Shown here: piece by piece, positions 35,643-46,499 of the stretch
How positions within the stretch are numbered: position 1 is the first letter of the stretch
How the letters are laid out: every line of letters begins with the position of its first letter
Assembly (NCBI RefSeq): GCF_020379485.1
Contig: NC_063449.1
Span: 34,531,473-34,595,472, forward strand
Origin: Brassica napus
Taxonomy: Eukaryota > Streptophyta > Magnoliopsida > Brassicales > Brassicaceae
Reading direction: 5' to 3'
DNA length: 64,000 bases
The notes under the pieces: model-generated
What the model was told of the DNA's origin: nothing
The model's database searches: none
What the model saw: only the letters and a program-made list of their open reading frames with translations
Position numbers and translations under genes: made by a program

Positions 35643-37822
35643 TTACATTGGTGTTGGTGAGGAGGAGGAAGTGCAATTGTTCTACTACTTCATCAAGTCT
35701 GAGAGGAACCCTGAAGAAGACCCTCTTTTTATCTGGCTAAATGGAGGACCTGGCTGTTCTTCCATCTCTGGTCTTCTTTTTGAGAATGGTGAAATCTAAG
35801 ACCTTGATAAACTCATTCTTATGTGATTACTTGTTTTAATTCTATATATTTATATGATGAGAGGGGCCTTTGACTATGAAGCTTGAGGTGTACAATGGAA
35901 CTCTACCTTCTTTAGTCTCTACTACATACTCATGGACTAAGGTAACACAAAAAAAAAAGTGATTAATTTTATATGACCATCTCAATAATACACATTGACA
36001 TAGCATGTTTCCACAGACTTCTAGCATTATATACTTGGATCAGCCTGTTGGAATTGGCTTCTCCTTCTCGACTCAACATGTTGATACACCGAGTGATTCA
36101 GGAGAGGCCAGACGGATCCATGAATTTCTTCAGAAGGTAAACTAATGAGAAACATAAAATGTCTCTTGAAATGAATTTATTCGTTGTGCTTACAATTTAG
36201 AAGCTTCTTTTCTTTTCCTGCTTTGTTGTGCAGTGGCTAGTTAAGCATGAAGAGTTTATTCCCAACCCTTTCTATGTAGGCGGGCATTCTTACACCGGTA
36301 AGATTGTTCCTCCGCTCGTTCAAGAAATCTCTAAAGGTAATGTATGGTTTTGAGATATCAGTCCTCGAGCCACTTTCTCAGTCAATTATTTTTATAACAT
36401 ATGAAACATGATTGATAAATACAGGCAACTATCAACGGCACAAACCTACAATAAATCTTCAGGTGCGTCTGGTATTTGTTGCTTCTTTTATGAGGTATAT
36501 GCCAAATCATTAGAAACTGACCTTGGTACACTGACCAACGACAGGGGTATCTGCTCGGTAACCCGGTAACAGAATTCGAAATTGATTGGAACAGCCGCAT
36601 TCCTTTTGCTCATGAAATGGCACTGATCTCTGATGAGCTCTACGAGGTATTTCAAATCATAAATTTTGCCTTTGTTTCATGTTCCAACAATGCAGTTCAG
36701 TAATTCTTTTTCTTTTGCAGTCGTTGAAGAGAATTTGCAAAGGGAAATATGTAAATGTTGATTCAGGTAACATAGAATGTTTGAAACTCCTTGAAGAATA
36801 TAACAAGGTCCACACTCTTGAATGTTTTTTTTTTCTTAGTTGATGTTGTGTCTGCTTAATTAGTAAAAGAACATCACTCAGTACAGACCTTTTGTGGTTT
36901 TTCTAATTATAGTTTACAAAGACAGTAAACCCGTTTCTTATATCAGAACCATCGTGTGAAACTGAAACTCCAGATTGCTATGTAAGTAAGGCACATCTTA
37001 ACCATGTGCTTACCCGTTAAGACATTGAGGAAAAAATATATATAAGGTTGCTTTTTGCAGATTTATAGGCATTTGCTAGCTACCTACTGGGCCAACGACG
37101 AAAGCGTACGTAAAGCTCTTCAAATCAATAAGGTATAATATAGAACAAGTTCATTTCAAGGGGTTTAGTAAAGAAACGCTGTCAAGATTTTTTAAAGAAG
37201 ATCTATAATTGCAGGAGAGTATAGGGAGATGGGTACGATGTAATTTCGATATTCCATACACTCACGACATTATAAATAGTGTACCTTACCATGTGGATAA
37301 CAGCATCAATGGCTATCGTTCTCTCATCTTCAGGTCAGAGTTCAATTTTTTTCTTCCCCCACCAAGTTTCAAAACTTTATGTGGTTTTGTCTGAAAAGTG
37401 GTGATCACGATTTGGGAGTGCCTTATCTTGGGACTCAAGCTTGGATAAGATCTCTCAACTATTCGGTTATTGATGACTGGAGGCCATGGATGATCACCCA
37501 TAAACTTGCTGGGTATTATACTGCTCTGTGTTTTCTTTTTGGTTCTTGTTTATTAGAGAGTCACCTTGAAGTTAATCTTTGCCTCTTCTTGCCAGGTATA
37601 CAAGAACTTATGCAAATAAAATGACATTTGCTACTATCAAAGCAAGTTTTTCCTACTTCTCTTTTAAATTTTCTATTCTTTCCACTTTCAAACATATTTA
37701 CTGAGGTTTTAACTTATATTAGTTGTGGGTTTTGATTACAGGGAGGTGGGCACACGGCAGAGTTTAAACCAGAGGAAAGCTCTGTCATGTTTCAAAGGTG
37801 GATCAGTGGCCAACCTCTGTAG
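35643..37822 (+). pseudogene. SCPL copy 5, exon 1 missing, otherwise open
   Basis: Exons 2-14 are present and open through the stop at 37820-37822, but exon 1 (start codon and signal peptide) is absent: the usual promoter block (to about 35603) is fused directly to the end of intron 1. The exon 3 acceptor is altered (GATGAGAGGGGCC for GATGAGCAGGGCC). The nucleophile motif reads GGHSYTG rather than GGDSYSG, and a conserved Cys at the start of exon 9 is Phe. Loss of the start and these changes suggest it is non-functional, though a fusion transcript cannot be excluded. Confidence 0.85.
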
Positions 37823-38317
37823 ACAACTTCCACATAATTAAATCATTCGATGATTAAAAATTAGCATATGATTTGGTAATATCTACATGTATTCCTTTAA
37901 AGAATTTCTCTCACAAATCAAGTCTTGTTAACCATGGAGGTTAGTTTTGTAAGACGAAGGCATGCCACTAAACATATTGAAATAAGAAATATTATAAGAT
38001 GTATATTTACTTCTTTTTTTTTTGGACAACAGATGTATATTTACTTAATGTTTGAAAATAAAATTGCTTTTGTGGTCACGACAAGCGCAAGGACAATAAA
38101 CAAGTAGTTTTGTATTCTATTAACACTAGTAAACTGTATAAGATTTGAAGATCAGGCACGAGATGTTCAGATTAAAAATAATGTAACAGGTTCGGTGATG
38201 ATCCAATCTCCTGAGACATGAAGAGTGGTCGCGACTTTTTGTTTGGTTTTTAGTATATAGATACAATGAATCCAGTCCTTTTATAAGGCCATTGACTTTC
38301 TGAAACTTGAAGAACTA

Positions 38318-38396
38318 ATGGCTAAACACTACATTTCCTCTGTTATGAAATCTCTGCTTCTGCTTCTTTAACTTGTCTTGTTGGTTCATGATGCTG
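38318..38396 (+). pseudogene. SCPL copy 6, exon 1 scrap
   Basis: An ATG at 38318 opens a typical SCPL signal peptide (MAKHYISSVMKSLLLLL), but a TAA follows after 17 codons. SCPL homology ends near 38396 at GATGCTG. From there the sequence matches the upstream region of the second Kunitz gene, so this is the junction between the SCPL array and the Kunitz duplication. Confidence 0.85.
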
Positions 38397-38628
38397 TTTG
38401 CATTTCTTGCAATTTCTCCATATCTGGACAAAACGTAATAGACAAACAAAGTAAAATGTTGGCCCCCCAAAAAAGAAAAAGTTAGGTCATCAAATCAACG
38501 ATTAATTAATCTTTTAGATATATGCTGTTAGAAACGTATAAAATTAAAACCATACCAAATCAAACTAGAATAGTAAATTCAGTTACTTCTTAAAGAAAAG
38601 TTGGAAAAAACTCCACCTTGAAAAAAAA

Positions 38629-40847
38629 ATATATATATATAAAGTTAGATTTTTCTCTTCTTATGACAAGTGGCAAGTGGGTTTGATGACATGTGTCCCC
38701 ATGTATTTTTGTTTTTACATTTTAGTTCTTTCTTCTTTTACACTATTGCAATTTGGCTTTTTACTTTCTAATTGTGCACTATTATTTTTTTCATACTAAC
38801 CATTATTATGTGAAGTTTTATAATATATTTTATTAGTCAATAAAATTAGAGATGAATAAAGAAAAAAAATAAAAAAATAAAAATAGATTTTAAATATTTT
38901 ATTTATTCACAACTAAAAATAACATAAATTTTTACTATTTTATTATTATTTTATTAATTTTCTATTATTTTATTTACAATTTATAATTTATTTTACTATT
39001 AAAAATCAGAAAATAACTAAACTAAAAAAAACTAGAGTAAGACACAAAATCTAAACTTAAATCTCCACGATCACAAAGAAAAAATAAAATATTATAGTAA
39101 CACTTACTCAATAAAAGTCTTAAACACAAATGAACGCGAACAAGCACCAATCCAAAACACCAAAAAAGGATTGAGAAAGAATAATCACCGGACCAAAGTC
39201 ACCACAAAGCAGGAAAACACATGCATAATGCACAACCACCAGCTAAAAGGTATGAATCACCTCACAAACAAAACAACCACATACAAGGAGCCCATGCCAA
39301 CGAAGAACCACAAAGCTCTGAATAGAAGAGACCAAAGCACCAAAAGACTAACTCCACACACCTATACCAAAGGAAGCGGGAGAAGAAGAAAAGCAACATA
39401 AGGGAGGGAGAATGAAAGCCAACCACAGAGAAATCAGAGCTCAAGTTTGAGACAAGAAATAATCTTCCAAGCCCACAAAACATACACGAAGGAAAACACT
39501 ATCCAAACCTTGAGTGGCATATATGTGAAATGGAGAGCCACCAGAGACACAACCAGCGATGAAAAGTGCAAGGAGATGAGAAAACAAAGAAAGAAAAAGA
39601 GACTACACAAAATCAGCAAACTGTGGAGCCATCCTTGAGCTACGAAGAGAACATAAAAGTCAGATCACCAAAAACCAGATCGCTGTTTGTCTATATATAT
39701 AAAGTTAGCATTTTCTCTTCTTATGATAAGTGTCAAGTGGGTTTGATGACATGTGTCCCCATATATTTTTGTTTTTACATTTTAGGTCTTTCTTCTTTTA
39801 CACTATTGCAATTTGGCTTTGTACTTTCTAATTGTGCACTATTATTTTTCTCATACTAACCATTATTATGTGAAGTTTTATATTATATTTTATTAGTCAA
39901 TAAAATTGGAGATGAATAAAGAAAAAAATAAAAAAATAAAAATAGATTTTAAATATTTTATTTATTCACAACTAAAAATAACATAAATTTTTACTATTTT
40001 ATTATTATTTTATTAATTTTCTATTATTTTATTTACAAATTATAATTTATTTTACTATTAAAAATCAGAAAATAACTAAACTAAAAAAAACTAGAGTAAG
40101 ACACATAATCTAAACTTAAATCAAGACTAGCAGGAACTATCAACAGCAAGCCAACTACGAGGAAGACAACTAAACTCTGATCCAACCCAAAGAGATGTAG
40201 TTCCTAACATTAACCAAATCTAAGGAAAAAGAGGAAAAATATTGACCAGAACAGCGTACAACATCATGAGAAACAACCGCACAACTGAGAACTCATAAAC
40301 CTGATCTACAACAAATATCAGATAATCTCACAAGAAAAAAAAGAAGAAGAAAAACAAGAGCAACAAAGGTGAGTCTTTTCCGGTGGTGGTAAGAAACACT
40401 GCATACCGAAAATGTAAATAAATACATAGATGGTGACGGCTCAAGTCAAAATATGCGGAGACGAAAAAAACATCTTATTAGAATAATGTTCAATGTTTTT
40501 AAAAAAAAAATAATGTTCAAAAATGTGAAAATATGAAATACAATTTTGACGCTGAAACCGTTAATGCTAAAATCAACAAATGTTTAAATTCAAAGTGATT
40601 GAAATTCAATATGCTTTACGTTAGAAGCTCAATTCACCACTAACAAATACTACTATACATACAACAATACATTATTGAAAAGAAGAACACATAATATATT
40701 AATCTATAACCTAATACTACATAACACAATAAAATATTAAATCATGCTTTTCACAAATAAATACTGACCATATAATTACATCATCCAAAAATATCATATT
40801 TAACCATAACAAAATAATATTCCGCGCGAAACGCGGACAACCCCTAG
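38629..40847 (+). mobile_element. Helitron with duplicated 5' half, upstream of Kunitz gene 1
   Basis: The 3' end is clear: hairpin CCGCG-CGAAA-CGCGG (40822-40836), then ACAACCC and CTAG at 40844-40847, followed by T. A typical 5' start TCTATATATATAAAGTTAG occurs at 39690. A nearly identical block of about 430 bp stands twice, at 38629-39063 and 39691-40122 (offset 1060). Comparison with the upstream region of Kunitz gene 2 shows that the whole 2.2 kb is an insertion. Either one Helitron landed beside or in a related one that lost its 3' end, or an internal duplication occurred. There is no coding capacity. Confidence 0.85.
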
Positions 40848-41025
40848 TATATAATAAAGAAATTAAAGAAACGTGTATAGAATATGAAGATACATTTTCT
40901 CAGTGTGTACTCTATATGCTTAAATTCAAATAAATATTCAGAGTTTGTAGTTCACAAGTTAAGCCTAGCATACTCTAGAAATCAAAACCGCCTTATCCAG
41001 TCACCATTGGCTATACTAGTGTGTG

Positions 41026-41033
41026 TATAAATA
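41026..41033 (+). promoter_or_regulatory. TATA box of Kunitz gene 1
   Basis: TATAAATA lies 69 bases before the ATG, with CAGTCACCATTGGCTATA (an inverted CCAAT box) at 40999-41016. Kunitz gene 2 has the same arrangement. Confidence 0.8.
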
Positions 41034-41101
41034 GCTCGCATCAGCTCATATTTCTTCATCCCCATAAACTCAACTCATCACAAAAACTACAAAACAACAA
41101 C

Positions 41102-41710
41102 ATGAATCCTACGTTTTACTTCGTTCTTGCATCAACCCTAGTTTTGGTTACAAACACATATGGTGCGGTTCTTGACACCGACGGCGACATCATTTTCCGT
41201 GGCAGTTACTATGTCCTCCCCGTAGTCCGCGGCCGAGGAGGCGGCTTGACTCTACTCGGCCGCGGTGGGGAGCTATGTCCTTACGACATCGTGCAAGAAT
41301 CATCTGAACTCGACGAAGGTATTCCCGTTAAATTCTCGAACTGGAGACCTAGAGTTGCGTTTGTTCCTGAGTCCCAAGACCTTAACATCAAGACGGACGT
41401 TGAAGCTACGATATGCTTCCGGTCAACATACTGGAGAGTCGGTGAGTTTGACGAGGAGAGGCAGCAGTATTTCGTGGTGGCTGGTCTACAAGACGACTCA
41501 CCCAACAGTTTCTTCCAGATCGAAAAATCTGGAGATGATGCTTACAAGTTTGTGTTCTGTCCTCGTACTGGTGATTCTGGTCGTCAATGCAGGAACGTTG
41601 GAATATTTGTGGACGAAATAGGCGTTCGGCGTTTGGCTTTAAGGTCTGAGCCGTTCTTGGTTATGTTCAAGAAAGCTAATGTTACCGAGATATCGTCCGA
41701 GACTATGTGA
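41102..41710 (+). CDS. Kunitz-type (STI family) protease inhibitor, copy 1, 202 aa
   Basis: Intronless, as usual for this family. A signal peptide (about residues 1-23, ending ...NTYG) is followed by AVLDTDGDIIFRGSYYVLPV, the start of the soybean-trypsin-inhibitor beta-trefoil. Cysteines in GGELCPYD, TICFRS, FVFCPRT and RQCRNVG provide the two disulfides typical of the family. The expected role is secreted inhibition of serine or cysteine proteases in defence or cell-death control; the reactive-site specificity cannot be told. From memory, Arabidopsis KTI1 (At1g73260) lies at this position. I chose the ATG at 41102 because an upstream in-frame ATG (41021) lies before the TATA box. Confidence 0.93.
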   Translation: MNPTFYFVLASTLVLVTNTYGAVLDTDGDIIFRGSYYVLPVVRGRGGGLTLLGRGGELCPYDIVQESSELDEGIPVKFSNWRPRVAFVPESQDLNIKTDVEATICFRSTYWRVGEFDEERQQYFVVAGLQDDSPNSFFQIEKSGDDAYKFVFCPRTGDSGRQCRNVGIFVDEIGVRRLALRSEPFLVMFKKANVTEISSETM

Positions 41711-41760
41711 GAGTTTGTGATAGGACAAACTCTCGATCTTTACTTTATACTTACAAGACT

Positions 41761-41863
41761 CGATCAACTAGTTTGTAATTCGCATTTCTGTCATCAATAA
41801 AAGAAGGAGTACTATATTCAATCGATCAACTAGCTTGTAATTCGCATTTCTATCATCAATAAA
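41761..41863 (+). repeat. duplicated 3'-UTR/poly(A) module of Kunitz gene 1
   Basis: The 41-base block CGATCAACTAG...TCATCAATAAA occurs at 41761-41801 and again at 41823-41863, with two mismatches. Each copy ends in AATAAA. Confidence 0.85.
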
Positions 41864-41879
41864 GAGATCAAATTACTAT

Positions 41880-42600
41880 GTCTATCACTAATCTCTAACA
41901 TCAAAATTTTTATTGACAGAGCTTTTTGTCTATTGTTACTGAGTCATTTATTATCTTAATTCAAATCTACAAAAACATACTGTATACAAAAATAGCTAAA
42001 GTTCTATTTCTGATGTCATCTTCGTACAATGCTCCAAACTAACATTGACATGCACATGACATTGAAACGATAATGAGTATTTTTGCCAAGAAAATGACAG
42101 GCTTATGACATCTATGGATTAGAATAAAAGTTTCAATTACGTGTCCATTTTGGTTGGTTTAATCTAGACACTTAAAATACAAACAAATCTTCGTTTGCAT
42201 TTCTTTGCATTTTCTCTATATCTGGAAAAGACTTGATAGAAAACAAAGTAAAATGTTCACCTCCAAATTTTTATGTTTTAAAGCTATGTAACACTTCAAT
42301 ATCTTCTGAAAAATTGGAGATTAAGCTGTTAGGAAAGTATTAAATTAAAACCATACCAAATCAAACTAGAATATATAGTAAAGTCAGTCCTCATGCTTTT
42401 TAAAGAAAAAATGATGAAGAAAATCCAGCTTGACAAAAATTTAGTAATAAAGAAATTAAAGAAACGTGTGTTGAATATATGAACATATATCTTCCCAATG
42501 TGTAGTAGGCTAGAAATCAAATAACTATTGAGAGTTTATAGTTCACAAGCTAACCCACACTAGACATCATCCAAGCCGCCTCATCCAGTCACCATTGGCT
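41880..42600. other. spacer between the Kunitz genes
   Basis: No gene. From about 42190 the sequence parallels 38390-38640 plus 40850-41020, i.e. the upstream region of gene 1 without the Helitron. Confidence 0.75.
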
Positions 42601-42624
42601 ATATTAGTGGAGTATTAGTGTGTT

Positions 42625-42632
42625 TATAAATA
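42625..42632 (+). promoter_or_regulatory. TATA box of Kunitz gene 2
   Basis: TATAAATA, with CCAGTCACCATTGGCTATA upstream at 42585-42603, as in gene 1. Confidence 0.75.
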
Positions 42633-42694
42633 GATCGCATCAACTCATCTTTTTTCTCCACCCCCCCCAAAAAAAACTGCAAAACCAAAACACC

Positions 42695-43300
42695 ATGAGT
42701 CCTACGTTTTACTTCGCTCTTGCCTTAACCCTAGCTTTGGCCACAAAGACATATGGTGCAGTTCTTGACATCGACGGCGACATCATTTTCCGCGGCAGTT
42801 ACTATGTTCTCCCCGTCATCCGCGGCCGAGGTGGGGGCGTAACTCTACAGGGGCGAGGTGGAGAGCTATGTCCTTACGACATCGTGCAAGAATCATCTGA
42901 GGTCGACGAAGGTATTCCCGTAAAATTCTCAAACTGGAGACCTAGAGTTGCGTTTGTTCCCGAGTCCCAAGACCTTAACATCGAGATGGACGTTGAAGTA
43001 ACCATCTGCATCCAGTCAACGTACTGGCGAGTCGGTGAGTTCGATGAGGAGAGGAAGGAGTATTTCGTGGTGGCTGGTCGGCAAGACTCACCGAAGAGTT
43101 TCTTCCAGATCGAAAAATCTGGAGATGATTACAAGTTTGTGTTCTGTCCTCCGGCTTGTGACTCTGGCCGTCCGAGATGCAGGAATGTTGGAATATTCGT
43201 GGATGAAATCGGTGTTAGGCGTTTGGCTTTAAGCTCTGAGCCCTTCTTGGTTATGTTCAAGAAAGCTAATGTTACTGAGATTTCGTCCAAGACTATGTAA
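42695..43300 (+). CDS. Kunitz-type (STI family) protease inhibitor, copy 2, 201 aa
   Basis: A close tandem paralogue of the 41102 gene: signal peptide MSPTFYFALALTLALATKTYG, the same AVLDIDGDIIFRGSYYVLPV start and the same four core cysteines, plus an extra Cys in FCPPACDSG. The differences are scattered and the frame is open, so both copies look functional. Most changes lie in the loop around residues 125-175. It is intronless and was duplicated with about 450 bp of upstream DNA. Confidence 0.93.
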   Translation: MSPTFYFALALTLALATKTYGAVLDIDGDIIFRGSYYVLPVIRGRGGGVTLQGRGGELCPYDIVQESSEVDEGIPVKFSNWRPRVAFVPESQDLNIEMDVEVTICIQSTYWRVGEFDEERKEYFVVAGRQDSPKSFFQIEKSGDDYKFVFCPPACDSGRPRCRNVGIFVDEIGVRRLALSSEPFLVMFKKANVTEISSKTM

Positions 43301-44395
43301 GGCTTGTGACAGGGCAAAACTCGATCATTACTTACAATAAAACGTCTGTGTGACTCTTTCTCTGTTTTCCTTTGAAAGTTGAATAAAATATATTTTTTTT
43401 TTTGAAAGTTGAATAAAATATATATCTTATCTGTTTCTTTCCTCAAGTATTTAGCGTAATATTTACATGATCACGATGCACGAGTTGATTTTTCTGAATT
43501 ATAATCACTTTGATGCTGACCCCCAAAATGGAATATTATACTCTTTGGTACCAAAATCAACTGCTCTGAACCTAATCAGTTTGACCCTAGTTAACTTGTT
43601 ATAATCGAAATTGTGGTCATGGATTGGTAGGTAAGAATAATACATACGTGCATGCGTTGGACACTGAAGTCTCGTATAAGTGCGAACCGGAGTATTTCTT
43701 TTTTTGCTAAATTGTAAATGTCATTAATCATAATGAAATTTTGATTACAACCATATTATGCTTGATAGCCATCTTGAATCTTTGGAGCCGCAAAAAGTTT
43801 TTTTTGAAACTAATTAAGGCTTTCAAGAACCGCAAAAAGTTAAAAAAACAAAACCAAAGATACTAAAGGATTAACTCCAAGTTTGCCAACAATGGCAACT
43901 TGAAATTAATAAACACTATAGGACAATAGACATCAAAATTTAAACTCTCATACGAAGCGCCTCTTGACAGCTAAGATTAATCAGACCATCAAGAGAATAG
44001 CTAGAGGCAGCCAGACAGGTTCAGTGAAGCACAACCTGCTTTTAAAATCATATTAAGTAATTAAGATAAAAATCACTGTTACATTATTGCTTCTTCATTA
44101 CACAAAGTTGTACTTCTTGAATTTCTAAAACCTGTTTACTGTTCGAGTCTGTGTGCTAAAGTGCTAACGTCCTCCGGTAATTACGCATTTACAGACAAAT
44201 AAATATGTTAAATTCGGAATCTGAAATGGGCTAAACATTAAGGCCCATGTCCAAATAAAAGTAACATCGAACGGTAGAGAACGACTCTTTTAAGGAACGT
44301 GAGCCACTGACCGTTGGATGGTGCATTTTATTATAATAATAATTGTATTCGTGTTAAAAGCGAGATTGGGCTAATAAGCATCGCACTTACTTAAA
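43301..44395. other. intergenic stretch between Kunitz gene 2 and BTF3
   Basis: No gene. It holds a small direct repeat TTGAAAGTTGAATAAAATATAT near 43372-43420. The right end is the BTF3 promoter, with Site-II-like elements TGGGCT (44227) and GGCCCA (44242-44247), which in Arabidopsis mark translation and ribosome genes. Confidence 0.6.
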
Positions 44396-44399
44396 ATTG

Positions 44400-44497
44400 C
44401 AAAACCCTCCGCCTCTATCTCCCTCTCTTTCACTCTTACTTATCTTCTTCTTCGTCTTATACCCTACGAAGGAAGAACCCTAAAAATCGAGAACAAG
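44400..44497 (+). promoter_or_regulatory. 5'-UTR exon of BTF3 with telo-box
   Basis: CT-rich leader sequence is followed by AACCCTAA (44476-44483) and a donor AACAAG/GTAAAA at 44498; the ATG exon begins at 45552 after a TTACAACAG acceptor. The transcript start is inferred. Confidence 0.6.
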
Positions 44498-44582
44498 GTA
44501 AAACCCACTTTCACTAATCTAATCTTTCTTCATTCCGACAAAATCGATTGTTTCCTTAGTGATTATCTGATTCAGCTAAAGT

Positions 44583-45267
44583 TAGGGGTGGGCGGTCGGA
44601 TACTCGTTCGGGTTCGGGGCTGTTATTTCGGATTTTCGGGTATTTCGCTATAGGGATAGAGAACCTTTGTTCGTGTATTTATGTACTTCGGGGTTCGGAT
44701 ATTTTTAGTTCGGGTTCGATTATTTTGAATCGGTTTCGTATATCTAGATTTTAAAAGAAAAAAATTAAAATTTTCATTTTTAAGTTTATTGTATTTAAAA
44801 ATATAGATTTCACTTAACTGTTTTTTTTATTTTTATAGATTGAATGATTAATAGTTTTGGAGATAATATTCCAAAAACAAATAGATATTAATTTGGGTAT
44901 TGTTTTTAATCTTTGAATGTAACTTTTGTTAATACATGAAACAAAAAGTTTGACATGCATTTTAAATGAATATCAAATCATTTTCTCCATAATTATATAT
45001 ATACTTATGATCTTATAGTATGTGTAACATCAATATAAATATTTTTTTTAAAAATAAGAGATGTAAACTAGAAATATAAGGTAAATATACATATGTTCGT
45101 TTATCTTCGGATATCCATTCTGGTTTGGATATTACCCGTTCGGGTTCGGATATCCAATTTCTCCTAACTTAATACCCGTTCGGGTATTTTTCTACTTCGA
45201 TTCGGATTTCGGTTCGGGTTTTTCGGGTCGGATTCGGGTGCGGTATCGGGTAAAGTGCCCACCCCTA
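44583..45267. mobile_element. hAT-type MITE in the 5'-UTR intron of BTF3
   Basis: Perfect 11-bp terminal inverted repeats, TAGGGGTGGGC at the left and GCCCACCCCTA at the right, are flanked by the 8-bp duplication GCTAAAGT (44575-44582 and 45268-45275). Both ends are rich in CGGGTTCGGGT-like words in opposite orientation; the centre is AT-rich. It is non-coding. An 8-bp target duplication and a TAGGG-type terminus fit the hAT superfamily. Confidence 0.88.
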
Positions 45268-45551
45268 GCTAAAGTGATTAAGATCGGTTTCATGTTTTTT
45301 TTCTCCATTCAATTGGTTACTGCTTTTGTCATTGAGTAGTATCCTCTTAACTGAATGTGAAAAGTACTGTCTGATTTTATCGAAGCAAATCGATTGAAAA
45401 GGTTGAAGCTTTAACGTTAAAGCTCATAGTACAAAACGAAACTTTGGTCTTCTTGCTGCTAATCATTGATCTATTGTTGTGTATGCCTAAATGTGTTTTA
45501 AGTCTTTGGGACTAAAGGTTTAAGCTTTGTGTGTTGTTTTCATTACAACAG

Positions 45552-46372
45552 ATGAATAGGGAGAAGCTGATGAAGATGGCTAACACTGTCCGTACTGGCG
45601 GTAAAGGGACAGTTAGAAGGTATGTGTATCTAAATTTTTTTTTTTCAGTTTCAGCATTAGCCAGTGTTATGTTTTTTACTTAAGTAGTTTGTTTCTTGTT
45701 TCAGAAAGAAGAAGGCTGTTCACAAGACGAACACGACTGATGACAAGAAGCTCCAGAGCACTCTTAAGAGAGTTGGAGTCAACTCTATCCCCGGCATTGA
45801 AGAAGTTAACATCTTTAAGGATGATGTAGTTATTCAGTTCATTAACCCTAAGGGTAAAGCTCCGACCTTTTTTCACTTTTATTATCAGTCTCAGCGTTTG
45901 GTTAATGGTTATTGCATGTTGTTGTTACAGTTCAAGCTTCGGTTGCTGCTAACACATGGGCTGTGAGCGGTACACCTCAGACCAAAAGTAAGTCTTGCGT
46001 ATCAACCATGACTCTTCTCGGCTTGTGTTCATTCTAACTTTGGAATTTAAATTTTTCCTGTAGAGTTGCAAGACATACTTCCTCAGATTATCAGCCAACT
46101 TGGTACGCACCTTTTAGTTTTACTTTTTTCCAAACTAATGAAACCTTGAGTTAACTGATTTGTCTTACTTTGATAATGTCGCAGGAACTGATAACTTGGA
46201 CAATCTGAAGAAGCTAGCAGAGCAGTTCCAGAAACAGGCACCAGGTGGAGGAGCTGATGTTCCAGCAACTATCCAAGAAGAGGACGACGACGATGATGTC
46301 CCAGAACTTGTAGCGGGAGAGACTTTCGAGACTCCTGCTGCTGAAGAAGCTGCTAAAGCTACTGCCCCTTAA
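45552..46372 (+). CDS. BTF3: BTF3-like, nascent polypeptide-associated complex beta subunit, 166 aa
   Basis: Exons 45552-45619, 45705-45853, 45931-45987, 46064-46102 and 46185-46372 join to 166 aa, normal for plant BTF3. The protein binds ribosomes and shields nascent chains as a dimer with NAC-alpha. Visible features: the basic ribosome-binding motif [10 protein letters not shown] (residues about 21-30), the NAC domain with [18 protein letters not shown] and [15 protein letters not shown], then an acidic tail with [12 protein letters not shown]. All phases agree and nothing is broken. A long 5'-UTR intron (44498-45551) hosts the hAT MITE. From memory the Arabidopsis orthologue is At1g73230. 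Confidence 0.95.
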
Positions 46373-46499
46373 GTGAAGTGTTTGTCGCTCTGGTTCTTGT
46401 TTTCTCAAATCTTTGCGAACAGAAAGACTTGGTTTTATTATCACATGATGATTGATTTTTGTCCGAACAGCAGTGATCAAATGAGTTCTATGTTCGGTC

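Noticed and set aside
39171..39859. Several overlapping open frames rich in Lys and Thr
   Set aside because: They lie inside the non-coding Helitron between its two repeated halves; composition explains them and no homology is visible.
43680..44050. LINE 3' end
   Set aside because: The wording resembles a LINE tail (TTGTAAATGTCATTAAT), but no coding part or target duplication was found.
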